Position numbers and translations under genes: made by a program. Positions 7,709-15,426 of a stretch of DNA of 51,357 bases are shown here, piece by piece. The DNA comes from an uncultured Succinatimonas sp. (lineage in GTDB: Bacteria; Pseudomonadota; Gammaproteobacteria; Enterobacterales; Succinivibrionaceae). Under the pieces are notes generated by a model that worked only from the letters and a program-made list of their open reading frames with translations, searched no databases and was not told where the DNA came from. The number at the start of each line of letters is the position of its first letter. Position 1 is the first letter of the stretch. Where the stretch lies: contig USBR01000001.1 of NCBI GenBank assembly GCA_900552905.1, positions 1 through 51,357 of the forward strand, written 5' to 3'.

Positions 7709-9142
7709 CTATTTAAGATTCAAATCCTTAATCTTACGGGTAAGGGTATTACGGCCCCAGCCTAAAAGGCGGGCTGATTCTTGTTTGTGATTGCCGGTAA
7801 AGGCTAAGGTTGCCTCGAGCATGACACGTTCAAACTCAGGCACAGCCTCAGCTAAAATATCGTGCTCACCAGCCTTCAGGCGACCATCTACCCAATTGCG
7901 CAATAATTCCTGCCAAGAAGTATTTTCGCGGGAAGAGCCATTGATAGCGGTAGCGGTTTTGACCTGATTGTTGCCGGCATGTAAAAACTCAGTCGGTAAG
8001 TCGACTAATTGAATATCGCGACCGGTGACCATGATGGTGAGATATTTACATAAATTTTTAAGCTGTCTGACATTACCAGGCCAGGCTTGACGGCAGAGGA
8101 AGACTAAAACCTCAGAGGTCAATTTCTTAGGCTCAGTACGATTTTCAATGGCGCTTTGGGCTAAGAAGTGTTTAGCGAGCATCGGAATATCATTATTGCG
8201 ATCGCGTAAAGGCGGCATATTGATATTGATGACATTGAGGCGATAGAAGAGATCGGAGACAAAGGTGCCTTCGTTAATCTTGCGCTCTAAATCTAAGGAA
8301 GTAGCGGCGAGAATACGCACATCGACCTTGATAGGAGTGGTAGCGCCTACCGGTAAGAATTCCTGATGCTCTAAAACCTGTAATAGGCGGATCTGGGCAT
8401 CCATCGGCATATCGCAGATTTCATTGATAAAGAGGGTACCGCCCTGAGCCTGCATGAGGGCACAATTGCTGATATCTTGACGAGAATCACCAAAGAGCTC
8501 AGTTTTAATATTTTCCTGAGGCATAGAGGACATATTCAGGGAAATAAAGCGATTAGAACTGCGATCGCTGTGATTGTGTAAGGTAGCGGCAACGAGGGAG
8601 CGACCAGTACCTACCTCACCGTGTATAAGTACCGGTAGGTGGGTTTTAGAAATACGCCCGATGCATTTGAAGACTTCCTGCATAGCCGGAGACTTACCTA
8701 TGATCTCAGCTTCATCGGTGAGAATCTTCGGTTGCTGTTGCTGATTGTTCTTTTCCTCAGCTAAGCGCAACATATTGACTCTATGCACTGCAGCGCGGCG
8801 GATTACGGCAATGGCCTGATCGACATCAAAAGGCTTAGGTAAATATTCAAAGGTACCGGATTCATAAGAATCGATAGCCGCCGTCAGATCGCTATGGGCA
8901 GTCATAATAATGACCGGGATATTTTTATCGATCTTATGTACTTCTTTGATGAGATGTAAGCCATCAGTACCTGGCATACGGATATCGGAGATGATGACAT
9001 CAGGATGTTCTTCTTTTAAAGCCTCTAAGGCCGCATCGCCACTTTCGAAAATACGAAAATGAATATGATTGACGGTCAGTGCTTTTTCAAAAACAAAGCG
9101 GATACTGTTGTCATCGTCGACAACCCAAATCATCGGATCCAT
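7709..9142 (-). CDS. ntrC: NtrC-family nitrogen regulator with degenerate AAA+ domain lacking GAFTGA
   Basis: This is the response regulator partner of NtrB. The receiver domain is intact: acidic pocket VVDDD, phospho-acceptor Asp53 (IISDIRMPG), MTAHSD, and Lys103 in LPKPFD. A Gln-rich linker (about 132-138) leads to the AAA+ domain, which is abnormal. Walker A is GEVGTGRS with Arg181 in place of Lys. The GAFTGA sigma54-contact loop is absent, because only 15 residues separate ELFG (215-218) from GGTLF where E. coli NtrC has 21. Walker B reads FINE with Asn240 for Asp. The first arginine-finger position is Val295, while Arg301 remains. The Fis-type helix-turn-helix (ARLLGWGRNTLTRKIKDL) is well conserved. 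I chose the ATG at 9142 (477 residues), one base after the ntrB stop, over a GTG at 9157. It probably does not activate sigma54 polymerase and may act as a DNA-binding regulator with the sigma70 enzyme. Confidence 0.9.
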   Translation of the reverse strand: MDPMIWVVDDDNSIRFVFEKALTVNHIHFRIFESGDAALEALKEEHPDVIISDIRMPGTDGLHLIKEVHKIDKNIPVIIMTAHSDLTAAIDSYESGTFEYLPKPFDVDQAIAVIRRAAVHRVNMLRLAEEKNNQQQQPKILTDEAEIIGKSPAMQEVFKCIGRISKTHLPVLIHGEVGTGRSLVAATLHNHSDRSSNRFISLNMSSMPQENIKTELFGDSRQDISNCALMQAQGGTLFINEICDMPMDAQIRLLQVLEHQEFLPVGATTPIKVDVRILAATSLDLERKINEGTFVSDLFYRLNVININMPPLRDRNNDIPMLAKHFLAQSAIENRTEPKKLTSEVLVFLCRQAWPGNVRQLKNLCKYLTIMVTGRDIQLVDLPTEFLHAGNNQVKTATAINGSSRENTSWQELLRNWVDGRLKAGEHDILAEAVPEFERVMLEATLAFTGNHKQESARLLGWGRNTLTRKIKDLNLK

Positions 9143-9143
9143 A

Positions 9144-10235
9144 TTATTGTTCCTCACGGGTTTTTTTCGCCGTCGTTAGCGGGAGAATAATTTTAAAACA
9201 GGTTTGTTGGGAGGTGGAGGTACATTGCAATACACCTCCATGACGCTCAACAATGCTCTGGGCAATGGATAGACCTAAGCCGTTGCCGTCATTTTTGGTG
9301 GTAACCATCGGATAGAAAATACGATGGCGCAGATTTTCGGGGATCTGCGGACCGTTATTGCTGATTGAAATTATCACGGCTGTCGAATAACGGATGTTAT
9401 TGATAATAGTATGGATACCAGCACGCGTTTGAATTTTAATCAGAGGATAGGGCGTCTGTGCCTGTTGCATCGCTTGAATGGCATTATTGACTATATTCAG
9501 CAAGACTTGTTGCATGGAGTCGATATCTAAGGGCAATTCAGGTAAGGACGGATCATAATCCTTATGTATACGGATATCGCCTAAGGGTTGCATCTTCACT
9601 AAGGATAAGACTTTTTCGATCACAAAGTGGATATTAGCCTCAGTAAGCGGATTAGGGCGTTGCGGACCTAATAAACGGTCTACTAATTCTTTAAGGCGGT
9701 CAGTCTGCTCAATAATGACCTTAGTGTAGTCCTTAAAGCCTTCAAGATGGCCATAACTCATCTCTAATAATTGTGCTGCACCGCGGATCCCGCCGAGGGG
9801 ATTTTTAATTTCGTGGGCAAGCGCGCGGATGAGACTGCGCGCGGCATCATGCTGATCGCGTAAGCTTTGCTCGGCTATCAGGCGCTCTTGATGCGGTAAG
9901 GAGGATAATTCAATGATAAGGCCTCCGCGTTTTGCGGGGTAGGCACTGATGCTTAATGATACTTTTACGGAGTGACCGGGTTCAGGCGAGAGCATGATGC
10001 CTGAGGCAATAAAGCCTGAGAAACTCTGCTTTAAATTAGTGTCATTGAGAGCATTGAGAATGGTGGACTCTTGTTTATCGATAAGCTCATTGAATTTAAG
10101 AGTATAAAGACGGGTGCGCGACATTCCTAACAGCTGTTCAGCTGCCGCATTAGCAAAGGCTATTTTTAAGGAATTATCGGTAATTAGTACAGCAGTATTA
10201 AGGCTTTCGACAATTGTTTTGGTGTCACAATGCAT
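9144..10235 (-). CDS. ntrB: NtrB-family nitrogen sensor kinase with altered ATP-binding G1 box
   Basis: This is a cytosolic PAS-HisKA-HATPase protein of 363 residues (E. coli NtrB 349). A PAS domain occupies about residues 5-100, and the H-box is ALAHEIKNPLGG with His141. The N-box is LLNIVNNAIQAM (245-256), and the G2 box is GNGLGLSIAQ. The G1 box, DNGPGIP in enteric NtrB, reads NNGPQIP (293-299). This changes the aspartate that contacts the adenine to Asn and the second glycine to Gln. Kinase activity may be lost or weakened, leaving phosphatase or scaffold functions. It is translated just ahead of ntrC. No glnA lies upstream, where typA is found instead. PII control cannot be judged from this sequence. 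Confidence 0.9.
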   Translation of the reverse strand: MHCDTKTIVESLNTAVLITDNSLKIAFANAAAEQLLGMSRTRLYTLKFNELIDKQESTILNALNDTNLKQSFSGFIASGIMLSPEPGHSVKVSLSISAYPAKRGGLIIELSSLPHQERLIAEQSLRDQHDAARSLIRALAHEIKNPLGGIRGAAQLLEMSYGHLEGFKDYTKVIIEQTDRLKELVDRLLGPQRPNPLTEANIHFVIEKVLSLVKMQPLGDIRIHKDYDPSLPELPLDIDSMQQVLLNIVNNAIQAMQQAQTPYPLIKIQTRAGIHTIINNIRYSTAVIISISNNGPQIPENLRHRIFYPMVTTKNDGNGLGLSIAQSIVERHGGVLQCTSTSQQTCFKIILPLTTAKKTREEQ

Positions 10236-10259
10236 AAGCCACGGCCTCTTTGTGTATCT

Positions 10260-10340
10260 TTTTAGTGCGAAATCTTTATGGAAAGCACTTTACCACAAAT
10301 TTGTGCACTGTTTTACACTTTTTAGTGCAGGTTTTAGTGC
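10260..10340 (-). promoter_or_regulatory. Cluster of GCACTAAAA repeats upstream of ntrB
   Basis: On the minus strand GCACTAAAA occurs three times (10332-10340, 10320-10328 and 10260-10268). A 12-bp palindrome CACAAATTTGTG (10294-10305) and further GCAC/GTGC pairs lie between them. NtrC sites in enteric bacteria are built from GCAC...GTGC half-sites, so this is a candidate autoregulatory operator. One imperfect dyad is TGCACTAAAAAGTGTA. I see no convincing sigma54 promoter (GG-N10-GC) here. Confidence 0.4.
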
Positions 10341-10403
10341 TGGTTTTATGTAGAAAAGGAATTTTTATAGAAATAACTGTTTGAAAATAAATAACAAACA
10401 AAC

Positions 10404-10438
10404 AAAAAGACCTAAAAGAAATAACTTTTAGGTCTTTT
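10404..10438 (-). terminator. Terminator after typA
   Basis: On the minus strand a perfect 14-bp stem (AAAAGACCTAAAAG and CTTTTAGGTCTTTT, 10405-10438) with a 6-base loop is followed by a T-rich tract. It separates typA from ntrBC. Confidence 0.85.
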
Positions 10439-10462
10439 ATTAATGTTCTTTAATGGTGCAGA

Positions 10463-12298
10463 TTATTCAGCTTTTTTTCCACCAGCGGCTCTGAATGCAC
10501 GTACACGATCCATTTCGGAGAGGTTCTTCTTACGGATACGGATGCTTACCGGGGTAACCTCAACTAATTCATCCTCATTGATGAATTCTAAGGACTGCTC
10601 TAAGGACATACGTACCGGCGGGGTTAAGAGAATATTATCGTCAGAACCAGCAGCACGCACGTTAGTGAGCTTCTTAGTCTTCAGCGGGTTAACGGTCAGA
10701 TCGTTGCTACGTACGTGTAAGCCGATGACCTCACCTTCGTAAACTTCCTCACCTGGGGCTACGAACAGACGGCCACGCTCCTGTAAGAACCATAAGGCAT
10801 AAGGAACAGCCTTACCGGTATCGTTAGAGATTAAAACACCGTTTTGACGCTCACCGATGGTGCCGCCTACATACTCATCATAGCTATCAAAGGTATGATA
10901 CATGAGGCCTGAACCTGAGGTTAAGGTCATATAGAGAGTCTGAAAACCGATAAGACCACGAGCTGGGATACGGTAATCTAAACGGACACGACCCTTGCCA
11001 TCCGGAACCATGTTCTTAAGCTCGCCCTTACGCAGGCCTAATTCTTCCATAACCGGGCCTTGATTTTCCTCAGCTAAATCTAAGGTTAAAACCTCATACG
11101 GCTCTAAGGTGCGGCCACCTTCCTTGTGTAAAATTACCTCAGGACGGGAAACGCCTAATTCATAGCCTTCACGACGCATCTCTTCGATGAGAACGGATAA
11201 GTGGAGCTCGCCACGACCAGAAACCTTGAAGCGATCAGCGTCTTCAGTCTTTTCCACACGTAAAGCGACGTTGTGGACTAATTCCTCGCGCAGACGGTCT
11301 TCGATATTACGAGAGGTAATGAACTTACCTTCGCGACCGGCAAAAGGAGAGGTATTGACACAGAAGTTCATGGAAACGGTAGGCTCATCAACAGATAAAG
11401 GCGGCAGCGCCTCAACCTTGCTGTTATCGCAGATGGTATCGGAAATCTTAAGCTCGCCTAAACCGGTAACGGCAATAATGTCACCTGCCTGTGCGGATTC
11501 TACGGGAGTACGGTGCAGACCTAAATAGCCTAAAACCTGACCTATCTTGCCCTGACGGGTCTTGCCTTCACGATCGATGATGGTAACTGTCTGATTAGCA
11601 CGAGCAACACCGCGCTTAATACGACCAACACCGATAACACCGACATAGGAGGTGAAGTCTAAGGAAGAAATCTGCATCTGCAGCGGGCCTTCAGCGTCAG
11701 CATCAGGAGCGCTAACTTTCTCAATAATGGTATTGAATAAAGGCTCCATAGTGTCGCCATGCTCTGAAGCATCAAGAGAGGCCCAACCTTGGAAGGCTGA
11801 GGCATAGACTACTGGGAAGTCTAATTGCTCATCGGTAGCGCCGAGATTATCAAAGAGGTCAAAAACCTGATCGATTACCCAATCTGGGCGTGCACCTTCA
11901 CGGTCGCACTTATTGATAACAACAATAGGCTTTAAACCAGCGGCGAAAGCCTTTTGGGTCACGAAACGGGTCTGCGGCATCGGGCCGTCAACAGCGTCGA
12001 CTAGTAATAACACGGAGTCAACCATTGACATGACACGCTCTACCTCACCACCGAAGTCGGCGTGGCCTGGGGTATCTACGATATTGATGCGATAGCCATT
12101 CCAGTTAATTGCAGTGTTTTTAGAGAGAATGGTAATACCGCGTTCTTTTTCGATATCGTTAGAGTCCATAACACGCTCTTGACCTAATTCGTTACGATCA
12201 AGGGTGCCTGACTGGCGCAGAAGTTTATCTACCAGAGTGGTCTTGCCGTGATCAACATGCGCAATGATAGCGATGTTGCGGATTTGCTGAACATCCAT
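10463..12298 (-). CDS. typA: Ribosome-associated translational GTPase TypA/BipA
   Basis: This translation-factor GTPase binds ribosomes and aids 50S assembly at low temperature and under stress. It has 611 residues with G1 AHVDHGKTT (about 13-21), the switch I region with ERGITI, G3 DTPGH and G4 NKCD. An elongation-factor domain II, a domain III/V region and the BipA-specific C-terminus with basic residues follow. The start has AGGG upstream. In E. coli typA is divergent from glnA-ntrB-ntrC. Here it points the same way as ntrBC and glnA is missing between them. Confidence 0.96.
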   Translation of the reverse strand: MDVQQIRNIAIIAHVDHGKTTLVDKLLRQSGTLDRNELGQERVMDSNDIEKERGITILSKNTAINWNGYRINIVDTPGHADFGGEVERVMSMVDSVLLLVDAVDGPMPQTRFVTQKAFAAGLKPIVVINKCDREGARPDWVIDQVFDLFDNLGATDEQLDFPVVYASAFQGWASLDASEHGDTMEPLFNTIIEKVSAPDADAEGPLQMQISSLDFTSYVGVIGVGRIKRGVARANQTVTIIDREGKTRQGKIGQVLGYLGLHRTPVESAQAGDIIAVTGLGELKISDTICDNSKVEALPPLSVDEPTVSMNFCVNTSPFAGREGKFITSRNIEDRLREELVHNVALRVEKTEDADRFKVSGRGELHLSVLIEEMRREGYELGVSRPEVILHKEGGRTLEPYEVLTLDLAEENQGPVMEELGLRKGELKNMVPDGKGRVRLDYRIPARGLIGFQTLYMTLTSGSGLMYHTFDSYDEYVGGTIGERQNGVLISNDTGKAVPYALWFLQERGRLFVAPGEEVYEGEVIGLHVRSNDLTVNPLKTKKLTNVRAAGSDDNILLTPPVRMSLEQSLEFINEDELVEVTPVSIRIRKKNLSEMDRVRAFRAAGGKKAE

Positions 12299-12480
12299 GT
12301 TTATGCCCTGTGTGATTCTTAAAGTGCTTGTTGGATAACAAAGCGGATTAGAAGATAGAAATATTTGCGATATTTTAGCTTATTTTTGAGCTTGGTTACA
12401 TTTTTTTTAAGAAGAAACTGGTAAATGCTCAGAAGAGGGGCGGGAATTTTGGCAGAAAAATCTCGTGAAAAAGCGCTTTA

Positions 12481-12496
12481 ATCTATTAAAATAGAT
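12481..12496. repeat. 16-bp palindrome upstream of yihY
   Basis: ATCTAT-TAAA-ATAGAT is a perfect inverted repeat 27 bases before the yihY start. It could be an operator overlapping the promoter, since TTAAAAT resembles a -10 element. No known regulator consensus is recognised. Confidence 0.3.
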
Positions 12497-12523
12497 AGAT
12501 ATTTAGTCGCAAATGGATGTATT

Positions 12524-13447
12524 GTGAAAGAACTTATAATTTATTTTTTGCGTCGCGTTAAACGTGACAGTGTGGGCCTAGAAGCCGCCGCTTTAGCCTT
12601 TACTTCAATTTTAGCCCTGATTCCGGCTTTAAGTGTGGTCTTATCGGTCTTTGCCGTGGTTCCGTCCTTTGCCGATGCCCGTGAGGCTTTAAAGAATTTT
12701 GCGGCTACTAATTTCATGCCGGTCTTTTCCGATGCTATCAATTCCTATGTTGCCACCTTAGTTGAGCATGCCGGCAGTTTGACTATTACGAGTACCGTCT
12801 TTTTATTCGTCATCGCCTTTATGCTCGTACGCTCTATCGATAATTCCCTCAATCGTATTTGGCGTGGCGGAAAGCGCCGTTTAGGCAGTAAGATGGCTAT
12901 CTATTGGACCTTATTGACCCTAGGCCCCATCGCTTTAGGTCTGATTATCTGGATCTTCACTAAGGTTTTATCCTATGCCTTTACTAAAGCTCCAGGCATT
13001 GAAATTCCGATCTTGATGGCTTATTTCGTCTTCCCCATCGTGATTGAAATTGCCGTGATCACAGCTTTATTTACCATTGTGCCTGCAGTTAGCGTTAAGC
13101 TTCAAGATGCCTTTTTAGGTGCAGTCTTAGTGACAGTAGCCTTTGAAATTTCTAAAAAAGTTTTCAGTACCTTTGTCTTAAATTTTTCAAATTATGAAGC
13201 GCTTTATGGGGCCTTAGCCGCCTTACCGGTATTGATGATCTGGATCTATATCAATTGGTGGCTCGTGCTCTTAGGAGCTGAATTTACCGCTACTTTAGGT
13301 GTCATCAGATCGGGTATGAGTGAAAAGGTACCAAGCTTTATGCTGATGCTTGCTAATATGACGGGCTCTACCTTAGGTTCAGATTCCATCAGCGACAAGC
13401 GCCGTGCTAAAAGCAAGATTAAAATAAAAATCTCCGAGCGCCGCTAA
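12524..13447 (+). CDS. yihY: YihY/BrkB-family inner membrane protein
   Basis: This is a polytopic inner membrane protein of the YihY (UPF0761) family, 307 residues, with about six hydrophobic segments. The N-terminal region (LEAAALAFTSILALIPALSV) and the WIYINWWLVLLGAE segment are typical of the family. The function is not established. Older annotations as ribonuclease BN are mistaken. The start is GTG at 12524, because no in-frame ATG is close upstream. The C-terminus is basic (KSKIKIKISERR). The stop codon overlaps the stop of the convergent AsmA-like gene by 4 bases, leaving no room for a terminator. Confidence 0.9.
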   Translation: MKELIIYFLRRVKRDSVGLEAAALAFTSILALIPALSVVLSVFAVVPSFADAREALKNFAATNFMPVFSDAINSYVATLVEHAGSLTITSTVFLFVIAFMLVRSIDNSLNRIWRGGKRRLGSKMAIYWTLLTLGPIALGLIIWIFTKVLSYAFTKAPGIEIPILMAYFVFPIVIEIAVITALFTIVPAVSVKLQDAFLGAVLVTVAFEISKKVFSTFVLNFSNYEALYGALAALPVLMIWIYINWWLVLLGAEFTATLGVIRSGMSEKVPSFMLMLANMTGSTLGSDSISDKRRAKSKIKIKISERR

Positions 13448-15423
13448 CGATTTAGATTAGGCGTAATGCCTGGGCGTTTTTCCCCGCGTTCTAGAGCCTT
13501 AAGATTAAATTGAGGCTCTAAAAGTTTACCCTCAACTGACAATATACTTTGACTATCCTCAGCGATACTTATAAGTTTTGCCTGTCCTTTAAGCTCTTGT
13601 GTCTCTAAATCTAAAGTAGCAAGGGCCTTGATTTTATTGACAATAGTTTCACAATTAAAGTTTAAAAAACCTTTTTTACCATTAAAGTCTAATTTTAATT
13701 TAGGGGCAACTAACATACTGTCATCATCGCGCAAGGCACTCTCTAATTGCGTGGCGCTGAGGCTATAATCGCGCTTGTCGCCACCATTGAGCAGATCTAA
13801 GCCTAAATTTGAGACTAAAAGATTATCGCCCTGAGCTTTCAGGTGCCCCTGTAATCCTTGTAAAAATTCACCTTGATTATAAGTGCCTTTAAGATCGATA
13901 TCGACATCGACCTTACCGCCTAAGATATGCGGAATGAGGGAGGAGTTTAAGGAGGATAATTCAAAATCCTGCGTGGTAGCTAAAAGATAGAAGCTATGCG
14001 TGTGGCGATTATAGGCAAGAGCGCCATGAGCTTGTGATTTACGCAGCGTCAAGTCCGGGATAGTGAGATTGAAGATTTCAGCGCTGAGATTAGCTAAGAC
14101 GCTAAGTTTATGGATATAGAGATCGCTATAGGTCGCATCTAAAACTTTCAGATCGAGCATGAGCGTCTTGTTAGTTTCAAGTAATCCATTTTTATCAAAG
14201 CTTAAATCAGCAATACTGCCATCTATCTTTTTTACAGAGAGCGGGAGTTTGTGCAGATGCGAGATGAGGGCGATATTGTTTAAATTGAGATTTTGTATGT
14301 TATAGCTGAAGTTTTTAAGCCAAGTTTTAGCTTTCTCAAAAAGCTCGTCCTGAGGCTCAAATAAAACACCATCTAAATCTAAGTTATTGAGAACTAAGTG
14401 ATTTTTGTCTTTATCGAAGTTTCCTGAGAGAGCATAATGGCCGTCAAGATAGCCCCCTTTTGCTTTAAAGCTTATATTGTGCTGAAAGTTTGCTTCAACC
14501 TCGTTAGCATCTAAGCTTAAATTTAATGCCAGATAGGAAATTTCGCCAATATGGCCTTTATAGATACCTTCAAAGCTTTTGTCATTAAGTTTAAGCTCAG
14601 CAATATCCCCTGAAAGCTCACCTAAATAGAGATCCTGATCTAGAGGGACACTGAGATCTTCAAGCTTGCCTGTATCAGCGCTGATACTTAAATGATTAAG
14701 CTTATTTTTTAAAATCAGTTTTTGGGCGCGGAAATTATCAAAGTGCAGATGTGCATCTTTGCGCTCAAAATAGCCTTGACCTTGTAATGTGCCACCTAAA
14801 AGCTTTAAGGCTACATGCTCAAAGTCAAAGCGCTCGGGTGTAATAGCGGTGATGAGAGTGGCATTATTGAAGGGCAGATCTAAAAAGCGGCCCTGAGGAG
14901 CGCTGATTTCTGCCTTTTCAATACTAAGCTGAGATCCTTTAAGGCTGAGATTTTTAAAATTAGCCTGACAATTTTGTAAGGCAAAATCCTGATTTTCAAG
15001 GCTTGCGTCAACTAGGCTTAAATTTTTAACCTCTATATTTTTAAAACCAAAGTTATCGGCAGTGAGCATAGCGGCTTTTTTTTCATCAAGATTGAGGCCC
15101 TTAGCATAGAGATCGCTTATGACTAAATGCTCTTTAGCGACGAGGCTTGTGAGCTCATATTCGCAATAAAGTTCAGCAACAGTCAGTTCCCCTATTTTTA
15201 AGTCTTTGATTTTAAAAACATTTGGATAGAGAGGGGAGAATTCAATTTCCTTAAAATCGACATTGAGGCTAGTATGGGTGGCAATGAGCTTTAAAAATGG
15301 ACTTTTGACATTATTGCCATTGAAGATAATGATGATGACGGCGATAGCGGTGAGCACTAATAAGCCAAGAGCTAAGAGAATTTTAAATAAAGGGCTTAAA
15401 AAAGAGCTTGTAGCTGAAGTCAT
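13444..15423 (-). CDS. AsmA-like membrane-anchored envelope protein
   Basis: This protein has 659 residues with one N-terminal transmembrane segment (about 12-35: LFKILLALGLLVLTAIAVII). The rest is a long periplasmic region made of repeated short beta-strands of the type found in AsmA and the bridge-like lipid transfer proteins. The C-terminal part (GKLLEPQFNLKALERG) resembles the end of the AsmA domain. Family members are implicated in moving phospholipid across the envelope. Conservation is low, so the exact subgroup is unclear. It starts 3 bases after recG and probably shares a transcript with pssA, a phospholipid synthesis gene. It is asparagine-, leucine- and lysine-rich. Confidence 0.7.
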   Translation of the reverse strand: MTSATSSFLSPLFKILLALGLLVLTAIAVIIIIFNGNNVKSPFLKLIATHTSLNVDFKEIEFSPLYPNVFKIKDLKIGELTVAELYCEYELTSLVAKEHLVISDLYAKGLNLDEKKAAMLTADNFGFKNIEVKNLSLVDASLENQDFALQNCQANFKNLSLKGSQLSIEKAEISAPQGRFLDLPFNNATLITAITPERFDFEHVALKLLGGTLQGQGYFERKDAHLHFDNFRAQKLILKNKLNHLSISADTGKLEDLSVPLDQDLYLGELSGDIAELKLNDKSFEGIYKGHIGEISYLALNLSLDANEVEANFQHNISFKAKGGYLDGHYALSGNFDKDKNHLVLNNLDLDGVLFEPQDELFEKAKTWLKNFSYNIQNLNLNNIALISHLHKLPLSVKKIDGSIADLSFDKNGLLETNKTLMLDLKVLDATYSDLYIHKLSVLANLSAEIFNLTIPDLTLRKSQAHGALAYNRHTHSFYLLATTQDFELSSLNSSLIPHILGGKVDVDIDLKGTYNQGEFLQGLQGHLKAQGDNLLVSNLGLDLLNGGDKRDYSLSATQLESALRDDDSMLVAPKLKLDFNGKKGFLNFNCETIVNKIKALATLDLETQELKGQAKLISIAEDSQSILSVEGKLLEPQFNLKALERGEKRPGITPNLNR

Positions 15424-15426
15424 GAT

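Noticed and set aside
8440..8530. A sequencing frameshift as explanation for the missing GAFTGA loop in ntrC
   Set aside because: Both flanks (ELFG and GGTLF) are read in the same frame and are well conserved. The loss is a clean six-residue deletion, and point changes occur at three other catalytic positions.
10260..10340. CRISPR-like repeats
   Set aside because: The repeats are only 9 bases, irregularly spaced and three in number, which fits an operator and not an array.
10236..10460. A sigma54 promoter upstream of ntrB
   Set aside because: I looked for GG-N10-GC with TGGCAC/TTGCA context on the minus strand and found no acceptable match.
12524..13447. Ribonuclease BN annotation for the yihY product
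   Set aside because: The protein is a polytopic membrane protein without nuclease motifs. The RNase BN label for this family is a historical error.
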